A DNA stretch of 64,000 nt from NCBI GenBank assembly GCA_023439305.1, contig JAEXOO010000018.1:1-64000 (forward strand), in the 5' to 3' direction. Both the position numbers and the translations under genes were made by a program. This document shows positions 21,264-29,456 of this stretch, piece by piece. This stretch comes from Pseudomonadota bacterium. GTDB lineage: Bacteria; Pseudomonadota; Gammaproteobacteria; Burkholderiales; Burkholderiaceae_B. Within the stretch, counting starts at the first letter, position 1, and every line of letters starts with the position of its first letter. The notes beneath the pieces were generated by a model that had not been told where the DNA came from, made no database searches, and saw nothing but the letters and a program-made list of their open reading frames with translations.

Positions 21264-21358
21264 TCGAATTTCTCATTTTCGCAGTGCTGTTCTGCTGCGC
21301 GGCCTTTGTGATCGCGGTGGCGGCCGAGGCTGTGATCTATATCTGGAGGCAGTCATGA
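21257..21358 (+). CDS. 33-residue membrane peptide
   Basis: A tiny gene starting at GTG 21257, with GGAGG seven bases upstream. It encodes about 33 residues that are nearly all one transmembrane helix (LIEFLIFAVLFCCAAFVIAV). It overlaps the end of the preceding gene and its stop overlaps the next ATG (ATGA), so it is well placed for coupled translation. Function unknown; small membrane peptides of early operons often act on host membrane proteins. Confidence 0.6.
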   Translation: MLIEFLIFAVLFCCAAFVIAVAAEAVIYIWRQS

Positions 21359-21648
21359 CCTATGTGACAGATCAAACATCACAAGAGCTGCGCATTCATA
21401 TGCGCCGTCTACAGAAAATGCCGGGCTGGCATGAGCCGCTGGCAGATCGTTTGTACAAGGAGATACTGGATCAGGAGGCTGAGATAGAGCGGCTGCGAAC
21501 GGCCATAGCTCGCTATCTGGAATCTCAGGACGCCATGGACAACAACGAATACCAGTCTATGCCCGAGGATTTCGGCAGGCTCAACGGGCGAAGAAAAGCG
21601 GCCCGTGATGATTTGGACGCCGCCCTATCGGGAGAGCCAAATGGTTGA
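21355..21648 (+). CDS. Hypothetical coiled-coil phage protein
   Basis: A 97-residue protein with a predicted coiled coil in the middle (LYKEILDQEAEIERLRTAIA). The ATG overlaps the upstream stop and has GGAGG in the right place. Charged, cytoplasmic, no domain recognised. It belongs to the chain of small overlapping early genes between 20.9 and 22.1 kb. Confidence 0.6.
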   Translation: MTYVTDQTSQELRIHMRRLQKMPGWHEPLADRLYKEILDQEAEIERLRTAIARYLESQDAMDNNEYQSMPEDFGRLNGRRKAARDDLDAALSGEPNG

Positions 21649-21883
21649 TGCAAACAAACAGCCGGTGCGCGGCACTACGGCCGCCTATAAGCGTGCGCGA
21701 TGTGGCATTGCCTTCATGGCTCGAATAGCAGACCGCAAGCGTGGCTGGGCGCGGTTCTGCTCGAAGTCTTGCAAAGCCGTCAAGCAAGAGCAGCGAACGG
21801 GTCAATATGCCGCCTACAGGAAGCGCGTCGAAAGCGACAAAGAGACTTTCAGCAACGCTCATCTTTTCAGCAGTGAGGAATGA
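21641..21883 (+). CDS. Small zinc-knuckle-like phage protein
   Basis: An 80-residue protein starting at ATG 21641 (GGAG upstream). The pattern RCGIAFMARIADRKRGWARF followed by CSKSCKAVKQEQ is that of a widespread small phage protein with a CxxC...CSKSC zinc site. Here the first CxxC has only one cysteine (ARCG), so one ligand may be lost. It overlaps the preceding gene by eight bases. Confidence 0.6.
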   Translation: MVDANKQPVRGTTAAYKRARCGIAFMARIADRKRGWARFCSKSCKAVKQEQRTGQYAAYRKRVESDKETFSNAHLFSSEE

Positions 21884-21884
21884 C

Positions 21885-22070
21885 ATGCCTGACCTCAACC
21901 CCGGCTTCCCCCGCACCCGGCACCGTAATCCATATGACGGCGTCGGCGGATGGGCGCCCGACAGCAGCAGCCCGCCCTGGGGCTGGCCCATAACCCTACT
22001 TATTGCCATTGCAGTCTGCGGACTGCTTTTTTTCGGCCCTACTCTGGCGGCCAGAGCGATTGGAGCATGA
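21885..22070 (+). CDS. Small single-pass membrane protein
   Basis: A 61-residue protein starting at ATG 21885 with GAGG seven bases upstream. The N-terminal half is Pro/Gly/Asp-rich (NPYDGVGGWAPDSSSPPWGW) and the C-terminal half is one transmembrane helix (ITLLIAIAVCGLLFFGPTLA). The next gene begins one base after the stop. Function unknown. Confidence 0.55.
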   Translation: MPDLNPGFPRTRHRNPYDGVGGWAPDSSSPPWGWPITLLIAIAVCGLLFFGPTLAARAIGA

Positions 22071-22071
22071 C

Positions 22072-23139
22072 ATGAACGAATCCACTGAACTGATTGAACT
22101 GCCGTCAGAAAACACGGCGCTGGCAACCTTCACCACGCCCGGCGGCCTGGATCACTATGTCGAGCAGGTGCGCGAGAAGGTCAGCGGCACGGTGTACGAC
22201 ATGAACAAGCGCAAAGACCGCGACGCCTGCGCCGCTGACGCCTACAAGGTAACGCGTACAAAAACGGCCGTCGAAAAGTTGGGCGCCGCACTGTCGGCGA
22301 AATACAAAGAAGTGCCAAAGCAAATCGACGCGCAGCGCCGGGACTGGAACGCCAAGATGGACTCGCTGCGCGACGAGGTCCGCAAACCCCTGACCGAGTG
22401 GGAAGAAGCGGAAGAGCGCCGCGTGGCGCAACACAGAGCGCACCTTGCCGGCATCGCGCAGCATGCAACGGATGTTGGCGGCCTGGACGCAGACAGTCTC
22501 CGGCAACGCTTGGCTGCGGTTGAATCTGTGACCGTAGACGAGGCCTGGGAAGAATTCGAGGCGGAAGCCCACCGAGTCAGAGACAAGGCGTTGGAAATCC
22601 TGAACTCAGCCCTGGCTGAGCGCCAGAAGTACGAGGCGGAACAAGCCGAACTAGCCGAGCTGCGCCGCAAACAGGCCGAACAGGATCAGAAAGACCGCGA
22701 GGCTGAGATTGCCCGCCAAGCAGCCGAGAGAGCCCGAGCCGACGCGGAAGCCAAGGCCCAGGCCGAACGCAATGCTGCCGCCCGGCGCGAAGCGGATGCA
22801 AAAGCGGCTGCCGAACTGGCCGAGCGGGAACGGGCCGACGCCATCGAGCGCCAGAAACAGGCCGAGGCCCGCGCCGAAGCGGAGAAGCTTGCCGCTGAGC
22901 AACGCGCAAAGGATGCTGCCGAAGCCGCCCGTCAGGCCGAAATCAAGCGCCAAGCAGATGAAAAGGCCGCAGCAGAGGCAGCGCAGCGGAAACGCGAGGC
23001 CGATATCGCGCACAAGGCCAGTATCAACAACGCCGCCCTGGCTGCCTTCATCGAAAACGGCCTGCCCGACGAGTGCGCCAAACAGGCCGTCATTCTGATC
23101 GCCAAGGGCCTGATCCCGGCCATCCGAATCCAATATTGA
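22072..23139 (+). CDS. Large coiled-coil phage early protein
   Basis: A 355-residue protein starting at ATG 22072, one base after the previous stop. The N-terminal 110 residues are charged and helical (LDHYVEQVREKVSGTVYDMN). Residues of about 170-320 form a long Ala/Glu/Arg-rich coiled coil of TolA type. A short C-terminal domain (AFIENGLPDECAKQAVILIA) ends the protein. Such proteins commonly precede ERF/exonuclease genes in phages of Burkholderiales and Pseudomonas. A role in recombination is inferred from context only. Confidence 0.65.
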   Translation: MNESTELIELPSENTALATFTTPGGLDHYVEQVREKVSGTVYDMNKRKDRDACAADAYKVTRTKTAVEKLGAALSAKYKEVPKQIDAQRRDWNAKMDSLRDEVRKPLTEWEEAEERRVAQHRAHLAGIAQHATDVGGLDADSLRQRLAAVESVTVDEAWEEFEAEAHRVRDKALEILNSALAERQKYEAEQAELAELRRKQAEQDQKDREAEIARQAAERARADAEAKAQAERNAAARREADAKAAAELAERERADAIERQKQAEARAEAEKLAAEQRAKDAAEAARQAEIKRQADEKAAAEAAQRKREADIAHKASINNAALAAFIENGLPDECAKQAVILIAKGLIPAIRIQY

Positions 23140-23146
23140 GGACACT

Positions 23147-23908
23147 ATGAGCACAGAAATTATTGAACCCCCTCAGCGCGAGCTGGCCGCGCCGGCAGAT
23201 CAAGTACCCGCCAACTCCCCCATGGGCATGATGATGGCCGCCATGAAACAAGGCGCCACCCTTGACCAGGTGGAGCAGATGATGAACCTGCAGCAACGCT
23301 GGGAAGAGCGCGAGGCGGAAAAGGCATTCAACGATGCCTTGGCCGCATTCAAGTCCGAGGCTGTCGAAATCATCAAGCGCAAAACTGTCGACTTCACCGG
23401 ACAAAAAGGGCGCACCCATTACAAACACGCAGAGCTTTCCGATGTGGTCGAAGCGGTAGGCCCTGCCCTTTCAAAGCATGGCTTCGCCTGGAGCTGGAAA
23501 ACCCATCAAGAAAAAGACCTGATCCGCGTGACCTGCATTCTCAAGCACCGGCAGGGCCACACTGATTCTGTGTCCCTTGAGGCCAATGCCGACCAAAGCG
23601 GGAGCAAAAACAATATTCAGGCAATTGCGTCCACCGTCACTTATTTACAGCGCCACACGCTCAAGGCGATCACTGGTGTCTCGGAGAAAGGCGACGACAC
23701 AGACGGGCGCGGTCTATCGGACGAAGATCAGGCCATCGTTGATGAATGGGTTCAGGCTGTGGAGTCAGCTGCCACCACCGAGGATCTGAACCTGAGCTGG
23801 GCAGATGGCCTGGAGGAAATCAAGAAAACCAACGACCTGGGCGCCTATGAGCGACTGCGCACCGCCATGCTGGCCAGCAAGAAACGACTGGAGGAAGAAG
23901 AGAAATGA
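23147..23908 (+). CDS. erf: ERF-family single-strand annealing protein
   Basis: A 253-residue ERF recombinase. The conserved core includes KRKTVDFTGQKGRTHYKHAE and then GSKNNIQAIASTVTYLQRHT leading to KAITGVSEKGDDTDGRG. ERF proteins anneal complementary single strands during phage recombination and circularisation. It has GAGG six bases upstream and its stop overlaps the exonuclease ATG. With the following exonuclease and RdgC it makes a recombination module of Red type. Confidence 0.85.
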   Translation: MSTEIIEPPQRELAAPADQVPANSPMGMMMAAMKQGATLDQVEQMMNLQQRWEEREAEKAFNDALAAFKSEAVEIIKRKTVDFTGQKGRTHYKHAELSDVVEAVGPALSKHGFAWSWKTHQEKDLIRVTCILKHRQGHTDSVSLEANADQSGSKNNIQAIASTVTYLQRHTLKAITGVSEKGDDTDGRGLSDEDQAIVDEWVQAVESAATTEDLNLSWADGLEEIKKTNDLGAYERLRTAMLASKKRLEEEEK

Positions 23909-24687
23909 GTTTTCGCACAATCCAATGCGAGCAGGGAAGCGCCGAGTGGCATCAAGCGCGCGCCGGCGTTATCACCGCCAGCATGTTTTCCACCATCCGC
24001 GCCAAAGTCAACGGCCTGACCGATCAGCAGGCCAAGTATGTCCAGGCCATCCTGGCGGGTAAATCCGAAGCCCAGGCCCGCGAGGCGGCCGCCTACAAGA
24101 CGGCTCCCCGCGCCGAGGCGATCCAGCTGGCACTGGACGGCCAGCCGGTCGGAGAATTTTCCCAAGCGGCGCTGGACTATGCATTCCGCCTGGCCGTGGA
24201 ACGAATCAGCGGCCAGCCCCTCGATGAAGGGTTTGAGACTTACTCAATGCGCCGCGGGCATGAGCTGGAACCGCGCGCACGCATGGAGCACGAACTGCAG
24301 GCCCGCACCTTCGTTGAGCGCGCCGGATTCGTGGTGACCGAAGACGGCGTATTCGGCGCCAGCGCAGACGGCTTGATCGGTCAGGAGGAGGGGAGCGAAT
24401 ACAAATGCTTCATTGCTCCGGACAAGCTGCGCTCGTTCTGGATCGACAACGACCCGTCCAGCGTCATGGAGCAGGCCCAGGGATGCATGTGGATTACCGG
24501 CCGCAAGCGCTGGCATATCTGCCTGTACTGCCCTGCCCTGGAAGCCGCCGGCAAGCAGCTTTGGTGGAAGATATTCGAACGCGATGACGATTTCATCGAA
24601 AAAATGGAATCCGATCTGATCGAATTTTCCGGACTCGTTTCGACCTACGAAGCACAACTACGACAGGAGAGCGCCCATGTGGCCTAA
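23905..24687 (+). CDS. YqaJ/lambda-type exonuclease
   Basis: A 260-residue exonuclease of the YqaJ fold. It begins IQCEQGSAEWHQARAGVITA, the usual opening with the first acidic ligand region, and has the PD-(D/E)XK-type core FGASADGLIGQEEGSEYKC. It resects double-stranded ends to provide single strands for the ERF annealase encoded upstream. The start overlaps the erf stop; the end overlaps rdgC by 11 bases. Confidence 0.85.
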   Translation: MSFRTIQCEQGSAEWHQARAGVITASMFSTIRAKVNGLTDQQAKYVQAILAGKSEAQAREAAAYKTAPRAEAIQLALDGQPVGEFSQAALDYAFRLAVERISGQPLDEGFETYSMRRGHELEPRARMEHELQARTFVERAGFVVTEDGVFGASADGLIGQEEGSEYKCFIAPDKLRSFWIDNDPSSVMEQAQGCMWITGRKRWHICLYCPALEAAGKQLWWKIFERDDDFIEKMESDLIEFSGLVSTYEAQLRQESAHVA

Positions 24688-25621
24688 GAATTTACGGATC
24701 TATCGCCTGGACCCAGCCGCCATTCTTTCCGCCCAGGAGCTGGCTACCATGTTGGAGCAGCATCAATTTGCGCCTTGTTCCAGCCAAGAACCACTCAGTT
24801 TGGGCTGGGTCAGCCCCCGTGACAATGACTCCCTGGTCCATGCAGTCGAAGGACAATTTCTAATCGCCCTGCGCGCCGAGAAGAAGCTCCTTCCCACCAG
24901 CGTAATCAACAAGGTAGCACTCGAAAAAGCACGCGATATCGAAGAAAAGCAAGGCTACAAACCCGGCCGCAAGCAAATGAAGGAAATCAAGGAAGGGGTC
25001 ACCACTGAACTGATGCCCAAGGCGTTCACGACCCATAAAGACACCCTGGTCTGGCTGGATACCCGAAATCATTGGCTGGCGATCGACGCCGCCGCCACGG
25101 CCAAAAGCGATGAAGTCCTGGGCTTGCTGGCCAAAAGCATAAGCCCCTTCCCCGCCCTGCCCTTGTATACGGAGCTGTCGCCAGGCCCGGCAATGACCGG
25201 CTGGTTGATCGACAACGACCCACCAGCCAACTTCACCATAGACCAAGACACCGAGCTGCGCTCTACCGGTGACAGTGGCGCCGCCATCCGCTACGTCAAG
25301 CAAAGCGTGGACGTGGAAGAAAGCCGCAAGCATGTGCAGGCCGGCAAGCAATGCACGCGCCTGGCCCTGACCTGGGCCGACCGCATCAGCTTCGTGCTGA
25401 CCGATGCTCTGGATATCAAGCGCATCACACCTCTGGACATCCTGACCATCAAACAGGACACCACAGCCACAAACGACGACGAGGTTTATGACGCCGACGC
25501 CATCCTGATGACATCAGAATTGGCCTCCATGATCGGCGATATCGTCAACGTCCTGGGCGGCGTGCGCAAAGAGTATGCTCCCCCGTCGCCCCCCCAACAC
25601 TTACCTGGAACCACCTCATGA
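24677..25621 (+). CDS. rdgC: Recombination-associated protein RdgC
   Basis: A 314-residue RdgC, a ring-forming DNA-binding protein that modulates RecA and host exonucleases. Recognisable segments are WPKNLRIYRLD at the N-terminus, VINKVALEKARDIEEKQGYK with the GRKQMKEIKEGV helix, and LALTWADRISFVLTDALDIK. Host copies are about 300 residues, so this is full length. Its place in the early recombination operon is known from other prophages. Confidence 0.85.
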   Translation: MWPKNLRIYRLDPAAILSAQELATMLEQHQFAPCSSQEPLSLGWVSPRDNDSLVHAVEGQFLIALRAEKKLLPTSVINKVALEKARDIEEKQGYKPGRKQMKEIKEGVTTELMPKAFTTHKDTLVWLDTRNHWLAIDAAATAKSDEVLGLLAKSISPFPALPLYTELSPGPAMTGWLIDNDPPANFTIDQDTELRSTGDSGAAIRYVKQSVDVEESRKHVQAGKQCTRLALTWADRISFVLTDALDIKRITPLDILTIKQDTTATNDDEVYDADAILMTSELASMIGDIVNVLGGVRKEYAPPSPPQHLPGTTS

Positions 25622-26046
25622 CCACCACTGAAGCTATTTCCCGCGGACCTGTCATCGGCCAGAACTGGCCTGGGCAGGGAGGCATCTATATCGGCCAGCG
25701 ACTGATCGACGGCCAGCCCCATCACATCATCGTCGCCCCTGGCGTCGAATCCGACATTCAGGACGTGCGGTTTGCTGATGTGGATAAAGTCGTTGCCGAG
25801 GCAGGCGAAATCAACGGGCATGCCGACTGGCGAGCGCCTGAGCAGGAAGACCTGATGCTCGCCTACGTGAACGCGCCGGATCAGTTCGTGCGTGACGGCG
25901 GCTGGGCCACTGTTTATTGGTCGCGTTCCGAGCATCATAAATGGCCCTGGGCGGTCGATTTCGAGACCGGCTACGTGAACGACTACCCCCACTACAACAA
26001 GTGCCGCGTGCGCCCTTTCCGCAGCATTGTCGCTTCGTCCATTTAA
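25618..26046 (+). CDS. DUF1566 / Lcl-C-like domain protein
   Basis: A 142-residue protein with the pattern of the DUF1566 / Lcl C-terminal domain, a fold related to C-type lectins: GQGGIYIGQRLIDGQPHHII, HADWRAPEQEDLMLAYVNAP, and a closing KCRVRPFRSI. There is no signal peptide, so it would act in the cytoplasm. The ATG overlaps the rdgC stop. Function in the phage is unknown. Confidence 0.65.
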   Translation: MTTTEAISRGPVIGQNWPGQGGIYIGQRLIDGQPHHIIVAPGVESDIQDVRFADVDKVVAEAGEINGHADWRAPEQEDLMLAYVNAPDQFVRDGGWATVYWSRSEHHKWPWAVDFETGYVNDYPHYNKCRVRPFRSIVASSI

Positions 26047-26112
26047 TCATTTAGCGGGCGCCAGCCCACACTTTCCTGGAGCCGCCCCGGCCAATAACTG
26101 GGGCGGGCGACC

Positions 26113-28089
26113 ATGCACGCCCATACCCCAAGCAAAAATGCCACCGATGGCATCATCCACCACTTCCATATGTTCTTTGGCCTGGGCAGTGGTGCGGCCG
26201 GATTTCAAGACGCTCGGCCAGAGATCCCAGGCCTGCAGGGCCAAATGCGCTGCCTGGGCGGCATGGATGTGGACCCGGCCGGCGCCGCCGATTTTCGTCA
26301 ACTGGTTGGCGTGCCTGGAACCGTCCGCGACCTGTTCAGCCGCCAGCAGTACATGGCCTGGCACGGCCAGGAGCCGCCTTCAAACTGGCAAGAGGCCATG
26401 CCCGAGGATGTGCGCGCCGCGGCCCATCACATCACTCCCGATATCGTGTTCCTGTCCGCCCCCTGCAAAGGGTTCAGTGGCCTGTTGCCGGCGGCGCACG
26501 CCAAGACGGCCCGCTACCAGGCACTGAACGAACTCACGCTGCGTGGCGTCTGGCTGATGCTGGAGGCCTGGGCGGCCGATCCCGTGCCTGTGATCCTGTT
26601 CGAGAACGTGCCGCGCATCGCCACACGCGGGCGACACCTGCTGGAACAGATCACCGGCATGCTGCGTCACTACGGGTACGTCGTGCGCGAAACGACGCAC
26701 GACTGCGGTGAGCTTGGCGGCCTGGCACAAAGCCGCAAGCGGTTTCTGCTGATAGCCCGTCATGCTGAAAAAGTGCCGGCATTCATTTATGAGCCACCCA
26801 CGCGTCCGCTGCGCGCCGTTGGCGAAATCCTCGGGCGCATGCCGTTGCCGGGCGACTTGGCGGCCAGCCCCATGCACCGCATCCCCAGCCTGAGCTGGAA
26901 AACCTGGGTGCGACTGGCATTTGTTGAGGCCGGCAGCGACTGGCGCAGCCTGAACAAACTCGCGGTCGAGAACGGTCATCTGCGCGACTACCTGATAGTG
27001 CCAGAAGCGCACCAGGGCTACCTGGGCGTCCGGAACTGGCACACGCACACTGGAACCGTCACCAGCCGGGCAATGCCGACCAACGGCGCTTTCTCTATAG
27101 CGGATCCACGATTTGCGCCGTCAGCACGCTGGAATGACGGCCAGGCTTATGGCGTGAGACGTTGGGACGAGACCACCGGCACAGTGGCCGGCCAACAAGG
27201 CCCCGGCCAAGGTGCCTACAGCGTTGCGGATCCACGCGGACTCGGCAGCGATACCCACAAAAACGTGTTCCGTGTCGTGCCGTGGGATGGATCGGCCGGC
27301 ACCGTCACCAGCGGCCACGGCCCGTCCAGCGGCGGACAGTGCGTCGCAGATCCGCGGACCGGCTGGCCGGATTCTGCGCACGCAGCCAAGTTGCGCGTCC
27401 ATAGCTTCGATCAGGCGGCCAACACAGTCACGGGTGCGCGATTTGGATCTGGCGGGCAATGTGTGGCAGATCCTCGACGCGCTGGCCCATCATTCGGCAA
27501 ATATGCTGTCACGGGATGGGGCGACCCGGCCGGCACGGTAATCGCCGGCAGCACGACTGGTCAGGGCGCTTATGCGGTCGCAGATCCACGCCCGGGCATG
27601 CAGCGCAGCCGCGGTGACCATTATCTGACGGGTGGGCATTATGGCGTCACCGATTGGAACGAGCATGCCGGCGCAGTCGCCGCATCAGCATGCCACGACA
27701 ACGGCCGCTGGTCAGTGGCAGATCCCCGGCCGATGCCCGAGCTGAACGACAAACTGATCTGCCGCATCATCGCCCTGGACGGCACCTGGCACCGGCCATT
27801 CACCACTCTGGAGCTGGCCGCCCTGCAGAGCATCTACGACCCCGACGACTACGCCATAGAACGCGAGCCATTCATTCTGCACGGCCAATCTGACCAACTC
27901 TGGCGCGAACGTATCGGCAATGCCGTACCGCGCCGCACAGCACGCGCTATTGCCGAAGAAATTGGCAGGACCATCCTGCTGGCGCGCACGGGCGAAACAT
28001 TCCAACTGTCCAGCACGCCTATTTGGGTGCGTCCCATCGCCACGGCCATCGCCGTGCGCGGCAACGAAGAACTGCAGGAGGCCATATGA
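26113..28089 (+). CDS. Cytosine-5 methyltransferase with six tandem repeats
   Basis: A 658-residue C5 methyltransferase. Motif I region is FFGLGSGAAGF, the catalytic loop SAPCKGFSG (Cys118), ENV at 164-166, motif VIII QSRKRFLLIAR at 206-216 and motif X ERIGNAVPRRTA near 600. Between motifs VIII and X, residues 302-539 hold six copies of a roughly 30-residue unit ending in (S/C/A)(V/I)ADPR. Each unit has a Gly/Ala-x-(T/A)-V core after a Trp or Phe. These units lie where target recognition domains lie and each carries a T-(L/V)-like dipeptide, so the enzyme may be multispecific. Self-protection against host restriction is the likely use. Confidence 0.8.
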   Translation: MHAHTPSKNATDGIIHHFHMFFGLGSGAAGFQDARPEIPGLQGQMRCLGGMDVDPAGAADFRQLVGVPGTVRDLFSRQQYMAWHGQEPPSNWQEAMPEDVRAAAHHITPDIVFLSAPCKGFSGLLPAAHAKTARYQALNELTLRGVWLMLEAWAADPVPVILFENVPRIATRGRHLLEQITGMLRHYGYVVRETTHDCGELGGLAQSRKRFLLIARHAEKVPAFIYEPPTRPLRAVGEILGRMPLPGDLAASPMHRIPSLSWKTWVRLAFVEAGSDWRSLNKLAVENGHLRDYLIVPEAHQGYLGVRNWHTHTGTVTSRAMPTNGAFSIADPRFAPSARWNDGQAYGVRRWDETTGTVAGQQGPGQGAYSVADPRGLGSDTHKNVFRVVPWDGSAGTVTSGHGPSSGGQCVADPRTGWPDSAHAAKLRVHSFDQAANTVTGARFGSGGQCVADPRRAGPSFGKYAVTGWGDPAGTVIAGSTTGQGAYAVADPRPGMQRSRGDHYLTGGHYGVTDWNEHAGAVAASACHDNGRWSVADPRPMPELNDKLICRIIALDGTWHRPFTTLELAALQSIYDPDDYAIEREPFILHGQSDQLWRERIGNAVPRRTARAIAEEIGRTILLARTGETFQLSSTPIWVRPIATAIAVRGNEELQEAI

Positions 28090-28157
28090 GCAAACGCAGC
28101 CGTGAACGTCGGCAGAAGCCGGGCCGTGATTACCCCGCCCCCTGGTTACGCAACTGA
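28086..28157 (+). CDS. Tiny basic peptide
   Basis: A 23-residue open frame (MSKRSRERRQKPGRDYPAPW, then LRN) whose ATG overlaps the methyltransferase stop, with GGAGG a few bases upstream. Strongly basic. It may be a real small protein or only a translational coupler for the next frame. Confidence 0.35.
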   Translation: MSKRSRERRQKPGRDYPAPWLRN

Positions 28158-28248
28158 ACGCTTCGCCCGCCTTTGGGAAACCATCAACGGCCCTGACTCA
28201 TGGCGTTCGAACCCTTGGGTGTGGGTCATTGAATTCAAACGTATATAG
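28102..28248 (+). CDS. Small hypothetical phage protein
   Basis: A 48-residue frame beginning at GTG 28102 (or GTG 28126), overlapping the tiny peptide in another frame. The C-terminal part ERFARLWETINGPDSWRSNP, then WVWVIEFKRI, resembles small conserved phage proteins I have seen with LWxxINGPDSWxSNPWVW. No ribosome site is obvious, so coupling to the upstream frame is likely. Confidence 0.5.
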   Translation: MNVGRSRAVITPPPGYATERFARLWETINGPDSWRSNPWVWVIEFKRI

Positions 28249-28258
28249 GACAACCATC

Positions 28259-29224
28259 ATGACTGTAACGCGAGAAATGCCCCGCTACGTACGCCACCAG
28301 CACGTGTGGGCACTAAAGATCAAATCCGTTGAATTTCTAGAAGCCGAAGATGCAAAGGCGTTTGCCATACTGCACTTTCATGAAGAGGGCTATGCGCCAA
28401 TCGAGATCAGCCAAGACCTCTTCTGCCAGACCAAGATCAAGCCCAAGCCGGACCAATATTACGTCGTCCACCAAGGCGGCCATCGCGGATTCATGCCGGC
28501 CGACATACTTGAAAACAGCTATACCCTTTACACAACGGCAGGCAACGCAGATTTCGCCCCCTTCAATAACCTATCCGTACCGGCGGGGCGAGACTGGAAA
28601 CAGATCGATGCGGCAATCAAAAAATACCTTGACGATTACGTCATGGGGCATGACGACTTCAACTATTACTACAAACCAAGTGCCTCCGAACGCCTGATTC
28701 TGGATGACGCTATCGCTGGCTTGCTCACCGACAACGATTTCATCACGCTACTGGACCCCGCTGGGCCCCGCACGCACTACCCTTATGAGCAAATAGATGC
28801 ACTCGCAAGCCTGCAATTCACTGTCGCAGAAGCCCACCCCAGCCTGTTGTCTACGCATGCTGTGTATGCCGCCGACGGCGGATCCATGCTCTATCACGGA
28901 CGCAAACCGGACTGCGAGAGAGTAGCAGGGCTGCTGAAAGGCGCTTTCCTAGATGGCGGCCTATACGTCAACGACCTGCTGGCTACAAAAAACGTTGCTC
29001 CCGTTAGCAGCGAGCCCGTCGGCATAGTACGCGCATCCGACAAACCGGGCATGCCCCCCTATGCCGACATCCGCACACTGCTGCCCGGTACCAAGCTGTA
29101 CAGCGGCCCTCACGACAGCCTGTACCTGCACGACCTGAAAAACGCGTTAGTCGAAATACTCGAGCTGCGCAAACAGCTCAACAAGTCAGCGCTGGTACAA
29201 GCCCAGGGGGATACCCATGGCTAA
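28259..29224 (+). CDS. Hypothetical early protein, Eaa-like C-terminus
   Basis: A 321-residue protein starting at ATG 28259 with AGGA upstream. The N-terminal 80 residues contain HVWALKIKSVEFLEAEDAKA and DQYYVVHQGGHRGFMPADIL, a segment seen in several phage early proteins. The C-terminal part (VAPVSSEPVGIVRAS, then LLPGTKLYSGP) is the PVSxEPV module typical of Eaa-type accessory early proteins. Function unknown. Confidence 0.55.
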   Translation: MTVTREMPRYVRHQHVWALKIKSVEFLEAEDAKAFAILHFHEEGYAPIEISQDLFCQTKIKPKPDQYYVVHQGGHRGFMPADILENSYTLYTTAGNADFAPFNNLSVPAGRDWKQIDAAIKKYLDDYVMGHDDFNYYYKPSASERLILDDAIAGLLTDNDFITLLDPAGPRTHYPYEQIDALASLQFTVAEAHPSLLSTHAVYAADGGSMLYHGRKPDCERVAGLLKGAFLDGGLYVNDLLATKNVAPVSSEPVGIVRASDKPGMPPYADIRTLLPGTKLYSGPHDSLYLHDLKNALVEILELRKQLNKSALVQAQGDTHG

Positions 29225-29456
29225 GCAATTTCACACCCAAGAGGCGTATCTGGCCGCCGACAAGACCATCGGACGCCTGCGGCTGCTGGCGCAGTTGGTA
29301 AGCCATGAGCAGATTCTGGTACGGATCCCCGTCAACCAGGCAGAAGCCCTAACCGGTTGGATCTATGAGCTGGCAACCACTGCGCAGCAACAGGTACAAG
29401 AGCTGGCCCAACTGGCTAGCCCCATCAATCAAGAAACATCCGAGAGCAACCAATGA
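29217..29456 (+). CDS. Hypothetical early protein
   Basis: A 79-residue helical protein (QEAYLAADKTIGRLRLLAQL, then a Gln/Ala-rich tail) overlapping the preceding gene by eight bases and the following gene by four. No family recognised. It belongs to the accessory part of the early operon near the right prophage end. Confidence 0.5.
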   Translation: MAKQFHTQEAYLAADKTIGRLRLLAQLVSHEQILVRIPVNQAEALTGWIYELATTAQQQVQELAQLASPINQETSESNQ

